DNA of 64,000 bases from Artemisia argyi (GCA_030686995.1 CM060692.1:17217465-17281464); one strand, 5' to 3'. Numbered from the stretch's first letter, positions 11,151 through 21,249 are shown. The notes: generated from the sequence alone by a model not told the origin. Numbers and translations: made by a program.

Positions 11151-12561
11151 TGATGAGGCGAAAAATGAACCACTTTTAGGGGGTCATTTAAGCCCGGAAT
11201 TGAATTTATTTGATCAAATATTGCCCTAAATCGTTCCTTTTGTGATTTTAGGTACTTTGGGAGTGAAATCTGGAAAAGGAAGCAATTCGGACGTTTTTGG
11301 AGCATAAAAGTGAAGAAAATGCCAAAGTCTTAATTTTCCTTGCTGGGAACAGTAGGTGACGGCGTCAAGAAGGAATTTCTGACGGCATCAAGAGTAATTT
11401 CCATGACGACCCAGTACAGAATTGACGGCGTCACAAGGTAGGGCGTCAAGAGTAAAATGCATGACGGCCTGGAAATGCATAACACATGACGACGTCAAAA
11501 GTAGATCAAGGCAGTACGAGAAATATTTTGGCGGCGAGATGACGGCGTCACAAAATTTGTCTTGACGCCGTCAGACCCTATTCCCTATATATAGTTTTCT
11601 AATGTTCACATTAAAATGAGAGAAGTTTTGGAGAAACCCTAAGTACGAACTTGGTACGAATTTTACAGGTTTTTCAAGGGTTCTAAGCCCTTGATACCTT
11701 TCATGTGTAATTGAGATAAATATTCTTTTAATTCAATCAATATGTCTATGTGTTGGTTGTCTATATCTTGTTTTGTCTTAATTTCATCATGCTAGGCTAG
11801 ATCTATCTTGTGTTTGCTTGGATCTAATGAAACCTAGATGTTAATTATGTGTTGATTACTTGTTTATAGTTGTATTGGATGAATGAATTCGATGTTAGGC
11901 TTAAGAAAACTGGCAGATCTCCAAATGATAACATGCTTGAACGTCTTAGGAAACATGAACTGACGTGCACTAGGTTTTATTGGTTGTATTTAATGCATGA
12001 GTAAATTCTAATGATCCCATGTTAGGAGCTTCTTAGCCGGCTCGACATAGGAGTGAAGTAGGCACTCATAGGATTGGGGAATTAAGTGCGCCACCCCATG
12101 AATGGTATTAATGAATACAATCCGTCATCTACGCAACTATAACAAGTAATTAACGTGTAAAAGATATCTAGGGAGTAGTGAAATCTAAATAAACACATTT
12201 TCTCCACTTATTGCTCACAACCTTAGTTAAATTAGTTTATTTTCATTTCTTGTATTTTATTTTGATTGCATCTTTAGTATTGGGTTAGTTGACTAACAAC
12301 TAATTCCGCCCAAATCCTTCAAACCCGAGATTTTTACTTGCTTTTCTAAAAAAATATAAAAATACAAAAATAATCATCCCTCATCTTTAGAACTAGTATT
12401 TAGGTTTTCTAATCCTAGCGATACCATTCCTAGCTGAACGATCAATCCCCCGGTACTTGTCACTATACTATACTACAATGATCAGGTACACTGCCTGGTG
12501 GGGGTTGTAAGCTTCTCAAGATCCCTTGAGAGGTAAAGCCTGGTGCGATTCCCACGTATCA
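11151..12561 (+). repeat. 3' LTR of the retrotransposon
   Basis: Same length and ends as the 5' LTR. Differences seen by eye include a restored TGACGGCGTCAAG where the 5' LTR has TGACTGCG, GGCATC for GGCGTC, and CAATGATC for CAACGATC near the end. Confidence 0.95.
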
Positions 12562-12840
12562 ACCACTAATTCGGTACGGGACCGGTACCAAATCGAGAAA
12601 TTCCCAAAAAAACGGAGAAAACCGATTTCCCGGTACCGGTACCGTATCCAAATCACGTTCGGTACGGTACCGGTACAACTAATTTATGCTCGGAAAAAAA
12701 TCGGTATCACTAATTCGGTACGGGATCGATACCGGGACCATCCCTAGTCGAAAATATATAGAAGTGCATATTTTATAGATAGATAATTTAATTCTCGTCA
12801 CGATGGTGTTTTCTTTTAACTTGAAGATTTACAGTTTGTA

Positions 12841-12841
<1 letters not shown>

Positions 12842-12915
<74 letters not shown>
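12842..12915. repeat. (TA)n microsatellite
   Basis: About 37 uninterrupted TA units directly abutting the left end of the foldback element. Confidence 0.97.
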
Positions 12916-12919
<4 letters not shown>

Positions 12920-13673
12920 GGGATTATTCTAAAAAAGGTCTTATAATAAAAAGTGTAGTAAGGATTGTGGGAGTGACATTTGTCACCCCCATGCCACATC
13001 ATATGACACATCATATGACACGTGTCACCCCACCCCCCACCCCGCTGGGAAAAAAAAATTCCCGCAAAAAAAAAATTTTTTTTGGGCAAAAAATTTTTTT
13101 TTTCCCGCCAAATTTTTTTTTCCCCGCAAAATTTTTTTACTGCATCACTGTTATAAATTTACTGCATCACAGTTATAAAGTTACTACATCACGTTTACTG
13201 CATCACAATTATGATTTTACTGCATCACGGTTACTGCATTCATGGTTATAAAGGTACTGCATCATGGTTATAAAGAAACTGAATTATCATAAGTTTTCTG
13301 CATCATATATGTATGTAACTGCATCACAATTAAAATACGATTCTTTTTTAAATTTTGGTGCATCTTTAATAGTTTAGTGCATCAACTATGTTGCAGTAAC
13401 TTATAACCTTAATGCACTAAAATTTAAAACTGTGATGCAGTAACTTTATAATTGTGATGCAGTAACTTTATAACTGTGATGCACTAAAAAATTTGGCGGG
13501 GAAAAAAAAATTTTCATTTTTTTTGGCGGGATTTTTTTTTTATTTTTTTATTTTTTTTTTTGCGGGGGGGGGGGATGGGGTGACATGTGTCATATGATGT
13601 AGCATAGGGGTGACACATGTCGCCCTCACAATCATTCCTACACTTTTTATTATAAGACCCTTTTTATTTTAAC

Positions 13674-13675
<2 letters not shown>
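12916..13675. mobile_element. 760-bp foldback element between two TA tracts
   Basis: The left arm GGGTGGGATTATTCTAAAAA... is the reverse complement of the right arm ...TTTTTATTTTAACCC. Pairing continues through TCTTATAATAAAAAGTGTAG, the GTGACA/TGTCAC section and the C-rich/G-rich stretches (13027-13044 and 13563-13579). The centre (about 13137-13487) holds inverted arrays of TACTGCATCAC-GTTATAAA units. ORFs crossing it are translations of these arms and are not genes. TA tracts on both sides suggest insertion into a TA microsatellite, so the target duplication cannot be read. Confidence 0.85.

Positions 13676-13736
<61 letters not shown>
13676..13736. repeat. (TA)n microsatellite, right side
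   Basis: About 29 TA units continuing the tract into which the foldback element is inserted. Confidence 0.95.
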
Positions 13737-13740
<4 letters not shown>

Positions 13741-14335
13741 AAAGGTGGAAATAGTTTTTATTAATTTAGATGAAAAATAAATAACTTAGATTGGTAGTTT
13801 GGATCTATGACAAATATAAGATCTATATTGAGCTCAACTCAGGTGGTATATAGATAAAATTATATATATTACCTCCCAAAAACACAAGTAATACCCCCTA
13901 GTTTTTTTATTTATTTTTTATTTTTAAAATTTTTTAAATAATTTTGTAAACATGTTTTTATTATAAAACTACGTAACTGAAAGTACGTACATAAAATAAA
14001 AAATTTAACAAGTCAAAAATATTATATGGATAAAAAAACAGAACAAAAGCTAACAAAACATTGTGTTAAACTATTAACACAATGTGGGTCAGGGAGTTAG
14101 GATGTTAAAACGCGAGCCATGAGGTATTGATAGTCGGACCCTTATGAAATTGTCACATATTAATCTATACTACTTATAATGGAGGAAGGACTCATTCTTT
14201 AAAAAATTCAGATGTACACAAAATAATGCATGGTTTACAACACTTTAAAGCAAGCAATTTTCATAATTACAACAACCAAAGCATTGTGTACAACAAAAAC
14301 TAGCATGAATCGAAATTCAGACCACTTTTCTTAGA
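13737..14335. other. AT-rich spacer
   Basis: No gene recognised. It contains a short inverted motif around TTGTGTTAAACTATTAACACAA (about 14061-14082). Confidence 0.5.
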
Positions 14336-14700
14336 ATTCTACATTAATAGCATTAAAAACACTCTTACACCCATTATTACAATTATTTAAACACAATGTA
14401 CAACCCTCATTCTACATTAATAGCATTAAAAACACCCATACACCCAATATTACAATCATTTAAGCACAATGTACAACCCTCATTCTACATTAATAGCATT
14501 AAAAACACCATGCACCCAAAATTACAATCATTTAAACATAATGTACAACCCTCATTCTACATTAATAGCATTAAAAACATCCTCACTCCCAATATTACAA
14601 TCATTTAAACACAATGTACAACCCTCATTCTACATTAATAGCATTAAAAACACCTCTACACCTAATATTACAATCATTTAAACAAAATGTACAACTCTCC
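14336..14700 (+). repeat. Five tandem copies of a 73-bp unit
   Basis: Units beginning CTACATTAATAGCATTAAAA start at 14339, 14412, 14485, 14557 and 14630, so the period is 73, 73, 72, 73. Each contains CATTTAAACACAATGTACAA. Open frames that shift one base per unit are by-products of a period not divisible by three. Confidence 0.95.
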
Positions 14701-15846
14701 ATCTTAACCTAGACATGAACCTGTGACCAACACTCGACTCAATAAAACTCGACTCGATACACAAAGTTGTGACCAAGCAAATTTAGGTGTCGGAATGACA
14801 TCCCGTGACATTTTTATTAATTCCATTGAAAAATTTTATTTCAGGGTATCCGCCGCTGCAACGCGCGAATACCCTGCTAGTATGACATGATACAAGATGA
14901 GCACGTAATTAAGTAAAGCTATGGAACTCCCTGAGAGGGTGACTAAAAAGTCTTGCTCGTAATTTATCTTTTTTTGATCATGTTGGTAAATTTTTACATC
15001 TTTATATATTACTCGCTTTTTAAAAGTGTGTAAAAATAGAGTGAACAAATGATAGATCGTGACAAACCCTCATACTCTATTTCTTTAAAAGGATTTTCTA
15101 ACTTGTGTTATGGTAGCATAAGCTTTTAATCATTCAACAAGCTAAAATTACTATATTTACAAGTTAGATAATATTAATAGTTTCCTAAATTTGTGATGTT
15201 TACTAAGCTTATCACTATTTTATATGGAAATAAAATTATTTAAAAAAGCAAACGCATTCATTTAATGCTTTAAACTTGTGCCACCGTGACACAAGTTAAA
15301 AAAACCCTTCTTTAAACAGGCTTCAAACATTCAATCTTCCATTTTAGTGACTAATCTTCCAGTTATATATTTCTCGCTAGATTTGTTTAGAAGGCCTACG
15401 ACATCATTTATTTTTTTCACTAAATAAACTAGCATATTTCTTTTCGTTTTAGGGTTGTTTGGCGCGGAATATATTGGAGCGGTGAGCGGTGAGCGTTTTG
15501 ATATTTAATGCTTGTTCGGTAAACAACATGTAGCTTTATCTACTTTTTCGGAATGCCCATTTTCCAACACTTCATGAAGTAGCATTTCGGAACATTGATC
15601 ATTTAGGAGTTGTTTACACATTTTGATAATTATTATGATTACACATACAACTATGTTACGATTTTTTTTTCCTTAAAAAAAAAAGAAGGAAAAAAAAACT
15701 AACTGCTATTTTTAGTTTTTATCATGCACACCCATAAACTTACATGGAACTTTAAACTAGAGGGCAACTAAACTTCACATATGCTTGGGCAAATGACAAG
15801 ATTTGGTGAAATTTTTAAAATCTTTTATTAAGAAAAAAAATTAAAA
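14701..15846. other. Spacer with remnants of miniature elements
   Basis: No gene supported. Around 15456-15540 there is text reminiscent of foldback MITE ends (GGTTGTTTGGCGCGG, repeated GGTGAGCGGTGAGCG). Confidence 0.45.
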
Positions 15847-15847
15847 T

Positions 15848-15918
15848 GCGTTTGCCGGGAGTCGAACCCGGGTCTATTGCTTGGAAGTCAATTATCCTAA
15901 CCGTTGGACTATAAACGC
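15848..15918 (-). tRNA. tRNA-Gly, anticodon UCC
   Basis: The minus strand folds into a 71-nt cloverleaf. The acceptor is GCGTTTA with CAAACGC (six pairs and one A.C mismatch), with discriminator A at 15847. The D arm is GTCC-AACGGTTA-GGAT. The anticodon loop is CTTCCAA, giving UCC. The T arm CCGGG-TTCGACT-CCCGG is perfect and carries the B box GGTTCGACTCC. There is no intron, and no CCA is encoded, as expected in a nucleus. A T-rich stretch (ATTTTAATTTTTTTT on the minus strand) directly follows and would serve as the RNA polymerase III terminator. The top anticodon-stem pair is A.G, so function may be weakened. Confidence 0.85.
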
Positions 15919-16249
15919 TTTTATCAGTAACTGACAATCTTATATTTTAAATTCAAGGCTTCACACTTCCGTGTTTGGCTTTACATTTGGGTAAAGTTTG
16001 GCTTCACACTTTAAATTACCAAAGATTTCCTTTATCCATTTGTTTACCTTTTTCCACCCAGATGATTGATTTAAAAAATGGCATACATAGACTTCAAATT
16101 ATATAAACCTTAAATAAATTTACTTATAAATTTCAAATAACCAAGTTATGACTGAGCTAAATAAGATGTCATAAGAGCATTGGGTATGATAGCGCATGAA
16201 TCGGCGCCATTCACATGTGAGCTATATAAGATTTAAGAGTTAAGACTAC
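15919..16249. other. Spacer between the tRNA gene and a dispersed repeat
   Basis: AT-rich, no recognised feature. Confidence 0.5.
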
Positions 16250-16860
16250 ATTCATTGTGTCTTTTAGAACAAACAATTTCTATGCGCATTGATGTTGTTC
16301 TTTTGTGAGGGTCTGTGTTGTTTATTTCTTGTTTGCCTCTGCCTTAAGAGGCTCTGCTGTAGTTCTAATGCGTTCCTCCCTTTTGGGGGAGTGTTAATAA
16401 ATTTTAGCTGTCTAAATAAATAGCATCAAAGGTCGGTTGCAAGTTACACAATTCATCTCCTAAAAGTCTATAAACTATACAGTTTATGAGTATATTTTTA
16501 AAAGATCAAAAGAAGTTTGGGAGAGTGCTGGTGAGCTTTTGCTTTATGCTGGGATAAGATTGGGCAAGCACAAGAGTGACGAGGCAGATAGAATTGGTAA
16601 TTTGAGGTGGAAGAGACAAATGGAAGAGACAGTTTTCAAAATCGGCGAGTCAAATGTGAATGGGTCAAAACGGGTAACAAAGGTACTTATCGATTACAAA
16701 ACTAAATGTAGCAAACTGGGTAAATGTATCAATTGGGAAGTTGGTAGACTTCCATTATTACAGTGGGAATGATTGGCCTCACATGTGACATCATTTCTGA
16801 AGTATGATATGTAGTTCATGTTTAGTATGACGCATTGGTTCACATTTCTTAAATTGTAAA
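16250..16860 (+). repeat. Dispersed repeat block, shortened copy
   Basis: Matches 38430-39070 and 54740-55390. Shared phrases include TTGCCTCTGCCTTAA-GGCTCTGCTGTAG, TTTTGGGGGAGTGTTAA, AGCATCAAAGGTCGGTT and GGGTCAAAACGGGTAAC. Relative to those copies it has internal deletions and an extra GGAAGAGACAAATGGAAGAGAC segment also found at 25250-25280. No conserved reading frame. Confidence 0.8.
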
Positions 16861-17852
16861 CGAAACCAACAACCAGTTACATGTATTACCGTACTAAAAG
16901 TGTTAAACGCCCTTACATGTTAACTAATTCCGAAAGGTGGTAAAAGCCCATATAATATCTTTTTATATCGTTTGGTTCAATTTTTAAAAAAGGATAATTT
17001 CATGTTTCCCGCATTTCCCGAACACACCCAGACACAATTACTCTGTCAAGCAGCGACAACCAATGGAGATTTAGTGTAAAACGTTGGCCGGAAAATAAGT
17101 CAAAAAACAACTATACAGCCGACATCAAGAAGCTAGAGCTTGATTGCGGCTGTTTCTTCTTCAAATGCTTAAGCCTTACACGTACTAGGAGAACATTCCA
17201 TTACCAGGTGATGCTGGTGATAAGGTGCGCTTTTAACATAGCCCAAGACCCGAAACACATACAGTAACCTTATAATTACCCATAGAGGTTAAAAAGTAAG
17301 AACCGCAAAACTAAAGGTCTTAGTGCCCATTTTGTTGGCCTTCTAATACAAATGCCATGTTCCCTAAGATCCCATGATTCCATATGATATAAATCAAAAC
17401 AAAATGTCTGCATACTCTAAGAAACACAAGTAATAAAGCATAATAGTACACTGCATGTATCTAAATGTTACTCAAAACCAAAATTTATCCCCCCTTCACG
17501 AGCAATTCTAAGAAAAGACAGCAACCAGGGCTCCGTTCTAGCTAGCACGATCATGTGGGAGTGTTTCACTGTACATTTTTATCAGATCAGCATGTAAAAC
17601 ACCGCGTGCCTACATTTATAGAAATACCTTGATCAAATTTCTGGTTTAGGGCAGTACATTTAATAAAAAGGATAGGATGCACCAACAAAGATTTACAGTA
17701 CATAGCTAGGCACATGAAAGGAAAGTCTGCGCAAAACAGAATATGAAAGTATGACAGTACATTCTTATAATTCGATGCTGTTTTGGTTTCCTCAGTTAAA
17801 AAGATTAATATTCTGTCAATAACAAGCACTAAAAACTAATTAAAACAAACAA
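16861..17852. other. Spacer 3' of the COI1-like gene; one Cys-rich open stretch
   Basis: Mostly unannotatable. After a CTATACAG acceptor-like site (17118), bases 17119-17217 stay open and would read KKLELDCGCFFFKC before a GGTGATG donor-like end. This is loosely reminiscent of exon 2 of the small Cys-rich gene family further right, but there is no start codon or partner exon, so I do not call a gene. Confidence 0.3.
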
Positions 17853-18925
17853 ATATTAATAAGCATGCTCGAGAAATAATCACATGCAGTGCTTAAGGGA
17901 TCATATAGACAAATTGAGCAATAACCAGTTTGCCAACAGACCAAGACATGGACACACAACTCTGTCAATTGAAGGTACTCCAGGCTTCGCAGCATTAAAA
18001 CTAACAAATGGGAATGAAATTCACTTTTTTTTGGCACTTTCCAAGCCTTTGAGATGCCGTTAGGAAGAAGATAATTGAGTTAATTTTTCATATAATTGGT
18101 CCCTCCACAGTTTAAACATAAGTTTTGCAATACTGCATATAATTTAGCTTTTCACAAACCATGTTTATAAAATACTAAAACATTTGTCGACCAATTGTGA
18201 CAGATAAACAATACACTATACACATAACCTGCTGTCACATAGCTTCATTATTTACCTGTAAGCACTACCATATGTGTTCATTAATACTATGGCACTGAAA
18301 AATAATTTCAAAAGTCTCTCGTAAGAGCTTTCACTAGTGAGATGTATGCTTTACTCTACAAAGAATTTACAGACTAATCTGATACAAAAGGCACTTCTCA
18401 CAGTAAGGATAACATCATATCATCAAGTATGTATTTCAGTGTCAAAATTTGAAAGAGCATAAAACATATATTAATAAGCATGCTCGACAAATAATCACAT
18501 GCAGTGCTTAAGGGATCATACAGACAAATTGAGCAATTACCAGTTTACCAACAGACCAAGATATGGACATACAACTCAGTCAATTGAAGGTACTGCAGGC
18601 TTAGCAGCATTAAAACTCACAAATGGGAATGAAGTTCCCCATTTTTGGCACTTTCCAAGCCTTTGAGATGCCGTTAGAATGAAGAAGGTAAATGATAACA
18701 TACAACCTTCAGTGATAGAATGGCCATAGTTGACTAAAAGATGATCGTTTTTAAACATTTACATGTGTAACCAATGCTGAAGTAACCACAACTTATTTCA
18801 AAAGTGTCTCTCGTAAGAACATTTACAGACTAATCTGAACCAAAAGAGCACTTCTCGCAGAAAGGATAACTTCATATCATCAAGTATGTATTTCAGTTCC
18901 AAATTTGAAAGAGCATAAAACATAC
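17853..18925. repeat. Direct duplication of a ~615-bp unit
   Basis: Unit 1 (17853-18467) and unit 2 (18468-18925) both begin ATTAATAAGCATGCTCGA, share CACTTTCCAAGCCTTTGAGA, and end in GTATGTATTTCAG...GAGCATAAAACATA. Unit 2 lacks about 150 bp from the middle. It lies immediately downstream of the COI1-like gene, probably inside its 3' intron or flank. ORFs here are not conserved between units. Confidence 0.85.
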
Positions 18926-19109
18926 TATGAAACTGATATTAACAATTTTCATAACACAAACTGAAAAGCAACATGCTATTGAAGATCAAGGGACAGGTGT
19001 TCAATGTTCATAATTAATATCTAAAAACTAACAGCATAAAACGAGAAATTAACAAAAAACTACAAAGGTGCAGAAAATAAAAGTAAACAGTGAACATACC
19101 TAAAATGTG
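18926..19109 (-). other. 3' flank of the COI1-like gene with a splice-donor-like site
   Basis: On the minus strand, ten bases after the TAG stop, the text TTTTAG|GTATGT (donor GT at 19099-19098) is a near-consensus plant 5' splice site. It suggests an intron in the 3' untranslated region whose acceptor I cannot place. Confidence 0.4.
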
Positions 19110-20882
19110 CTACTCAGAATCCACAGGAGGGTATATTGGAGTAACACTATCTGGGATATCCTTCCGTTGTCCAGCAAGTGAGTAATATGCAAGCAAAGAG
19201 GGTGGTTTTTGTTGAATGGAACCCTCGAGTGCATCAGCATCATCTGATTCATCTCTGATTAACTCCATATTCCAAAATGGTCGAGCCATTGCCAAGATAT
19301 CATCAGTGTCGCTACTTTCAGAAACGGGGCAAGCTTGAACCCATAAGTACCTCAAAGAAGTTACATTTAGCACAAACGTGGCTAATGCCTTCTGGCTAAA
19401 CGCACAACCATTCATCTCCAACTTTTTCAACTTTGGGCACCATTTTGATAATTCTGTAAGTCCCGCATCAGATAATCCACCTAGATCAGATTTTCCACAT
19501 AAACCAAGGAACATATATCTTATATTTTGACCATATTTCCCAATATAACCCAAACCAACATCTGTTAGCCCTCCCGCCCGAAGGTGGATACCTAGTTTTT
19601 CAAGCTTTGTGCATCCCTTTAGCAAGGTACATATCCCATCATCTAGTGGTAAATCGCTTACGGGCTCTTCATCGTGGTCCAAAATTAAACTGAAATCAAC
19701 TAGTTTTTTCAAGTAAGCCCCTATGCATTCCAAAGCTTCAATTTTGATATGTTTAACAGTAACATGTAAACATTCCAATTCAGGACATCCTTTTGCCAAA
19801 TCAATCAAGCCTATATCCGACACGAACTTGTCTCCATCCACATTAATTCTCTCAATCTTAATCATGCGCAACTTCTTGCAAATCTGACCAACATATTTCA
19901 ATCCTAGGTCCCCAATAGCATCACTAATATAGAGTTCTTCCAAGTTTGGGCACTTAAAAACCACACCACAAAAGCCATATTCATCAAACCCCGATAACAT
20001 TAGATCTAATTTGGTTAGTTGATGCGCAAATGTTCTTATACCAACAATATGTCTCCTAGTACCATTAGCCAACGTTAAGCAACGAATCATCTTGGGAGGA
20101 AAGTTGGTAACAAGAACGTCTCTCACATCTTCATCAACGTTTACCACACCACCAAAATCTTCCAACCTAGCTACATACCTAAAGATATCGACTAGGCACT
20201 TAAAACTACACTCCCTAACTTTCAAACAAACAAGAGACGCACAACAGTTTTTCGCAAGAAGCACAAGATCATCACAATTGACGTATTTTACCAAATTAGT
20301 CATAAAGTAGCTTAACGATTCAAGAGCTTTATTCCTCAAAGCCAACTCATGTAACCATTCGCCATCTTTTTCATCGATTAAGCTCATTTCCAAACACAAA
20401 GTTCTCAAACTAGTACAATACTTCCCAATATACAACAACCCATCAGTCAAAAATCCTAAACACATGTCAAGCCTCAAGACCCTAATCTGTTTCCCTCTTT
20501 TTTTAGCCAAAATCTCCATATCGGTATCCCTAACAATCATTCGCTTAAAACGCACCTCCTTCAAACAACTAAACGAACTAACAATCTCCTCAACCCATGG
20601 AGTAACATACCCACCCCAACTCTTGGAAACTCGCTTAAAAAAGATGGCCTGGGGTTGTCCCTTGATAGTTAATGACTCTATATGTGGGAAACGTTTACGC
20701 AGACGTGACGGGGTGGTGGAGTAACAGTTAGGGACCGTAACGTGCTTACGCGTAACGCCATCAAGTTCATACCATTTACGACAAACTAAAGAAACAGAAT
20801 TTCGGTCATTAAGGTCTGTAATGTATGGTATTACACAGTTGAAAACTGTGTCTGTTAGTTGAGATCCTAGATTGTTGTCCAT
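19110..20882 (-). CDS. COI1-like F-box/LRR protein with altered hormone pocket
   Basis: 590 residues, the usual COI1 length; start MDNNLGSQLTD at 20882, stop TAG. Proteins of this family are the substrate-receiving subunit of nuclear SCF ubiquitin ligases. COI1 itself binds jasmonoyl-isoleucine and recruits JAZ repressors. Residues about 8-42 are an F-box (YITDLNDRNSVSLVCRKW), followed by a complete LRR solenoid. COI1-specific hallmarks are SWGGYVTPWV (88-97), FKRMIV (112-117), DLPLDDGI (410-417), AGGLTDVGLGYIG (436-448), SLRYLWVQ (509-516) and the terminal LAYYSLAGQR. However, positions equivalent to Arabidopsis COI1 R85, R348, Y386, R409 and Y444 are Q78, K342, T375, S398 and H433, and R496 is N491. 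K81, F89, R121 and W519 equivalents remain. It may retain SCF function with another ligand or partner. The coding region has no intron, unlike typical COI1. It is the only intact long host gene here. Confidence 0.93.
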   Translation of the reverse strand: MDNNLGSQLTDTVFNCVIPYITDLNDRNSVSLVCRKWYELDGVTRKHVTVPNCYSTTPSRLRKRFPHIESLTIKGQPQAIFFKRVSKSWGGYVTPWVEEIVSSFSCLKEVRFKRMIVRDTDMEILAKKRGKQIRVLRLDMCLGFLTDGLLYIGKYCTSLRTLCLEMSLIDEKDGEWLHELALRNKALESLSYFMTNLVKYVNCDDLVLLAKNCCASLVCLKVRECSFKCLVDIFRYVARLEDFGGVVNVDEDVRDVLVTNFPPKMIRCLTLANGTRRHIVGIRTFAHQLTKLDLMLSGFDEYGFCGVVFKCPNLEELYISDAIGDLGLKYVGQICKKLRMIKIERINVDGDKFVSDIGLIDLAKGCPELECLHVTVKHIKIEALECIGAYLKKLVDFSLILDHDEEPVSDLPLDDGICTLLKGCTKLEKLGIHLRAGGLTDVGLGYIGKYGQNIRYMFLGLCGKSDLGGLSDAGLTELSKWCPKLKKLEMNGCAFSQKALATFVLNVTSLRYLWVQACPVSESSDTDDILAMARPFWNMELIRDESDDADALEGSIQQKPPSLLAYYSLAGQRKDIPDSVTPIYPPVDSE

Positions 20883-20898
20883 AATTTTAAGTTTTTAA

Positions 20899-20982
20899 CT
20901 AACAATAACAAAAACCCTTTAGCTAATATCAATATTAATGAATATAAAGATTATTAAGAATAAATAAGTAACAAGAACATAC
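20899..20982 (-). other. Probable 5'-UTR intron of the COI1-like gene
   Basis: On the minus strand a donor CTC|GTATGTTC (20982) and an acceptor TTGTTATTGTTAG|TTAAAA (ending 20899) delimit an 84-bp AT-rich stretch. It ends 16 bases before the ATG. Predicted from consensus only. Confidence 0.45.
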
Positions 20983-21249
20983 GAGGATAGTGTTGTGTTG
21001 GATGTTGTAATGTTGTCTGGAAATGAAAGTGATAAATTTTGGTTTTGGGGGTGTTTGGGTTAACTTTTTTTCTTGCACAAGAAGTTGTCAAGTTTGCTTA
21101 AAAAAATAACAAACATATTCTGGGTATTCGGGGTTTGCACAAGAAGACTGATAAATTTGTTGAATGTTTTCTGGGTATTCGGGGTTTGCTTATTTTATCT
21201 TTTTTGTTAGCTTCTTTTTAATGAGAATTTGTTTACTTACTTACTTAGA
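20983..21249 (-). promoter_or_regulatory. Presumed promoter region of the COI1-like gene
   Basis: Lies upstream of the inferred first exon. The phrase TTCTGGGTATTCGGGGTTTG occurs twice (about 21117 and 21170), a 52-bp-spaced direct repeat. No clear TATA box or jasmonate-type G-box (CACGTG) is visible. Confidence 0.35.

Larger units (their letters stand above)
6099..12561 (+). mobile_element. Complete non-autonomous LTR retrotransposon (Ty3-gypsy, Athila-like)
   Basis: A 6,463-bp element with two 1,411-bp LTRs (6099-7509, 11151-12561), each beginning TGATGAGGCG and ending CGTATCA. Perfect 5-bp target duplications ACCAC lie at 6094-6098 and 12562-12566. The LTRs differ at only about a dozen or so positions by eye, so the insertion is recent. 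A primer-binding site lies just after the first LTR. The interior encodes one protein and no recognisable reverse transcriptase, integrase or RNase H, so movement would depend on enzymes supplied elsewhere. The Athila-like assignment rests on the TGGCGCCG primer-binding site and the GAGGACAAGCAAA...AAGTGTAAGG text before the 3' LTR. Confidence 0.93.
5977..12746. mobile_element. hAT-like miniature element, opened by a nested retrotransposon
   Basis: The terminal inverted repeats TAGGGATG (5977) and CATCCCTA (ending 12746) are flanked by an 8-bp target duplication, GTCGAAAG (5969-5976) and GTCGAAAA (12747-12754), 7 of 8 identical; 8 bp is the hAT hallmark. Without the nested element it is only about 300 bp. 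It is rich in palindromic GGTACCGGTACC-like motifs (5990-6070 and 12575-12740) that would let it fold. No transposase. Confidence 0.8.

Noticed and set aside
12967..13251. 94-codon ORF and its opposite-strand partner
   Set aside because: Lie wholly in the arms of a foldback element and the adjoining TA tract.
14396..14681. Two 70-codon ORFs with repeated FYINSIKN text
   Set aside because: Generated by the 73-bp tandem repeat; the frame moves every unit.
20092..20724. ORFs antisense to the COI1-like gene
   Set aside because: Shadow frames of a strongly conserved minus-strand gene.
19110..20882. TIR1/AFB auxin receptor
   Set aside because: SWGGYVTPWV, DLPLDDGI and the C-terminal LAYYSLAGQR are COI1-type features; TIR1-type signatures are absent.
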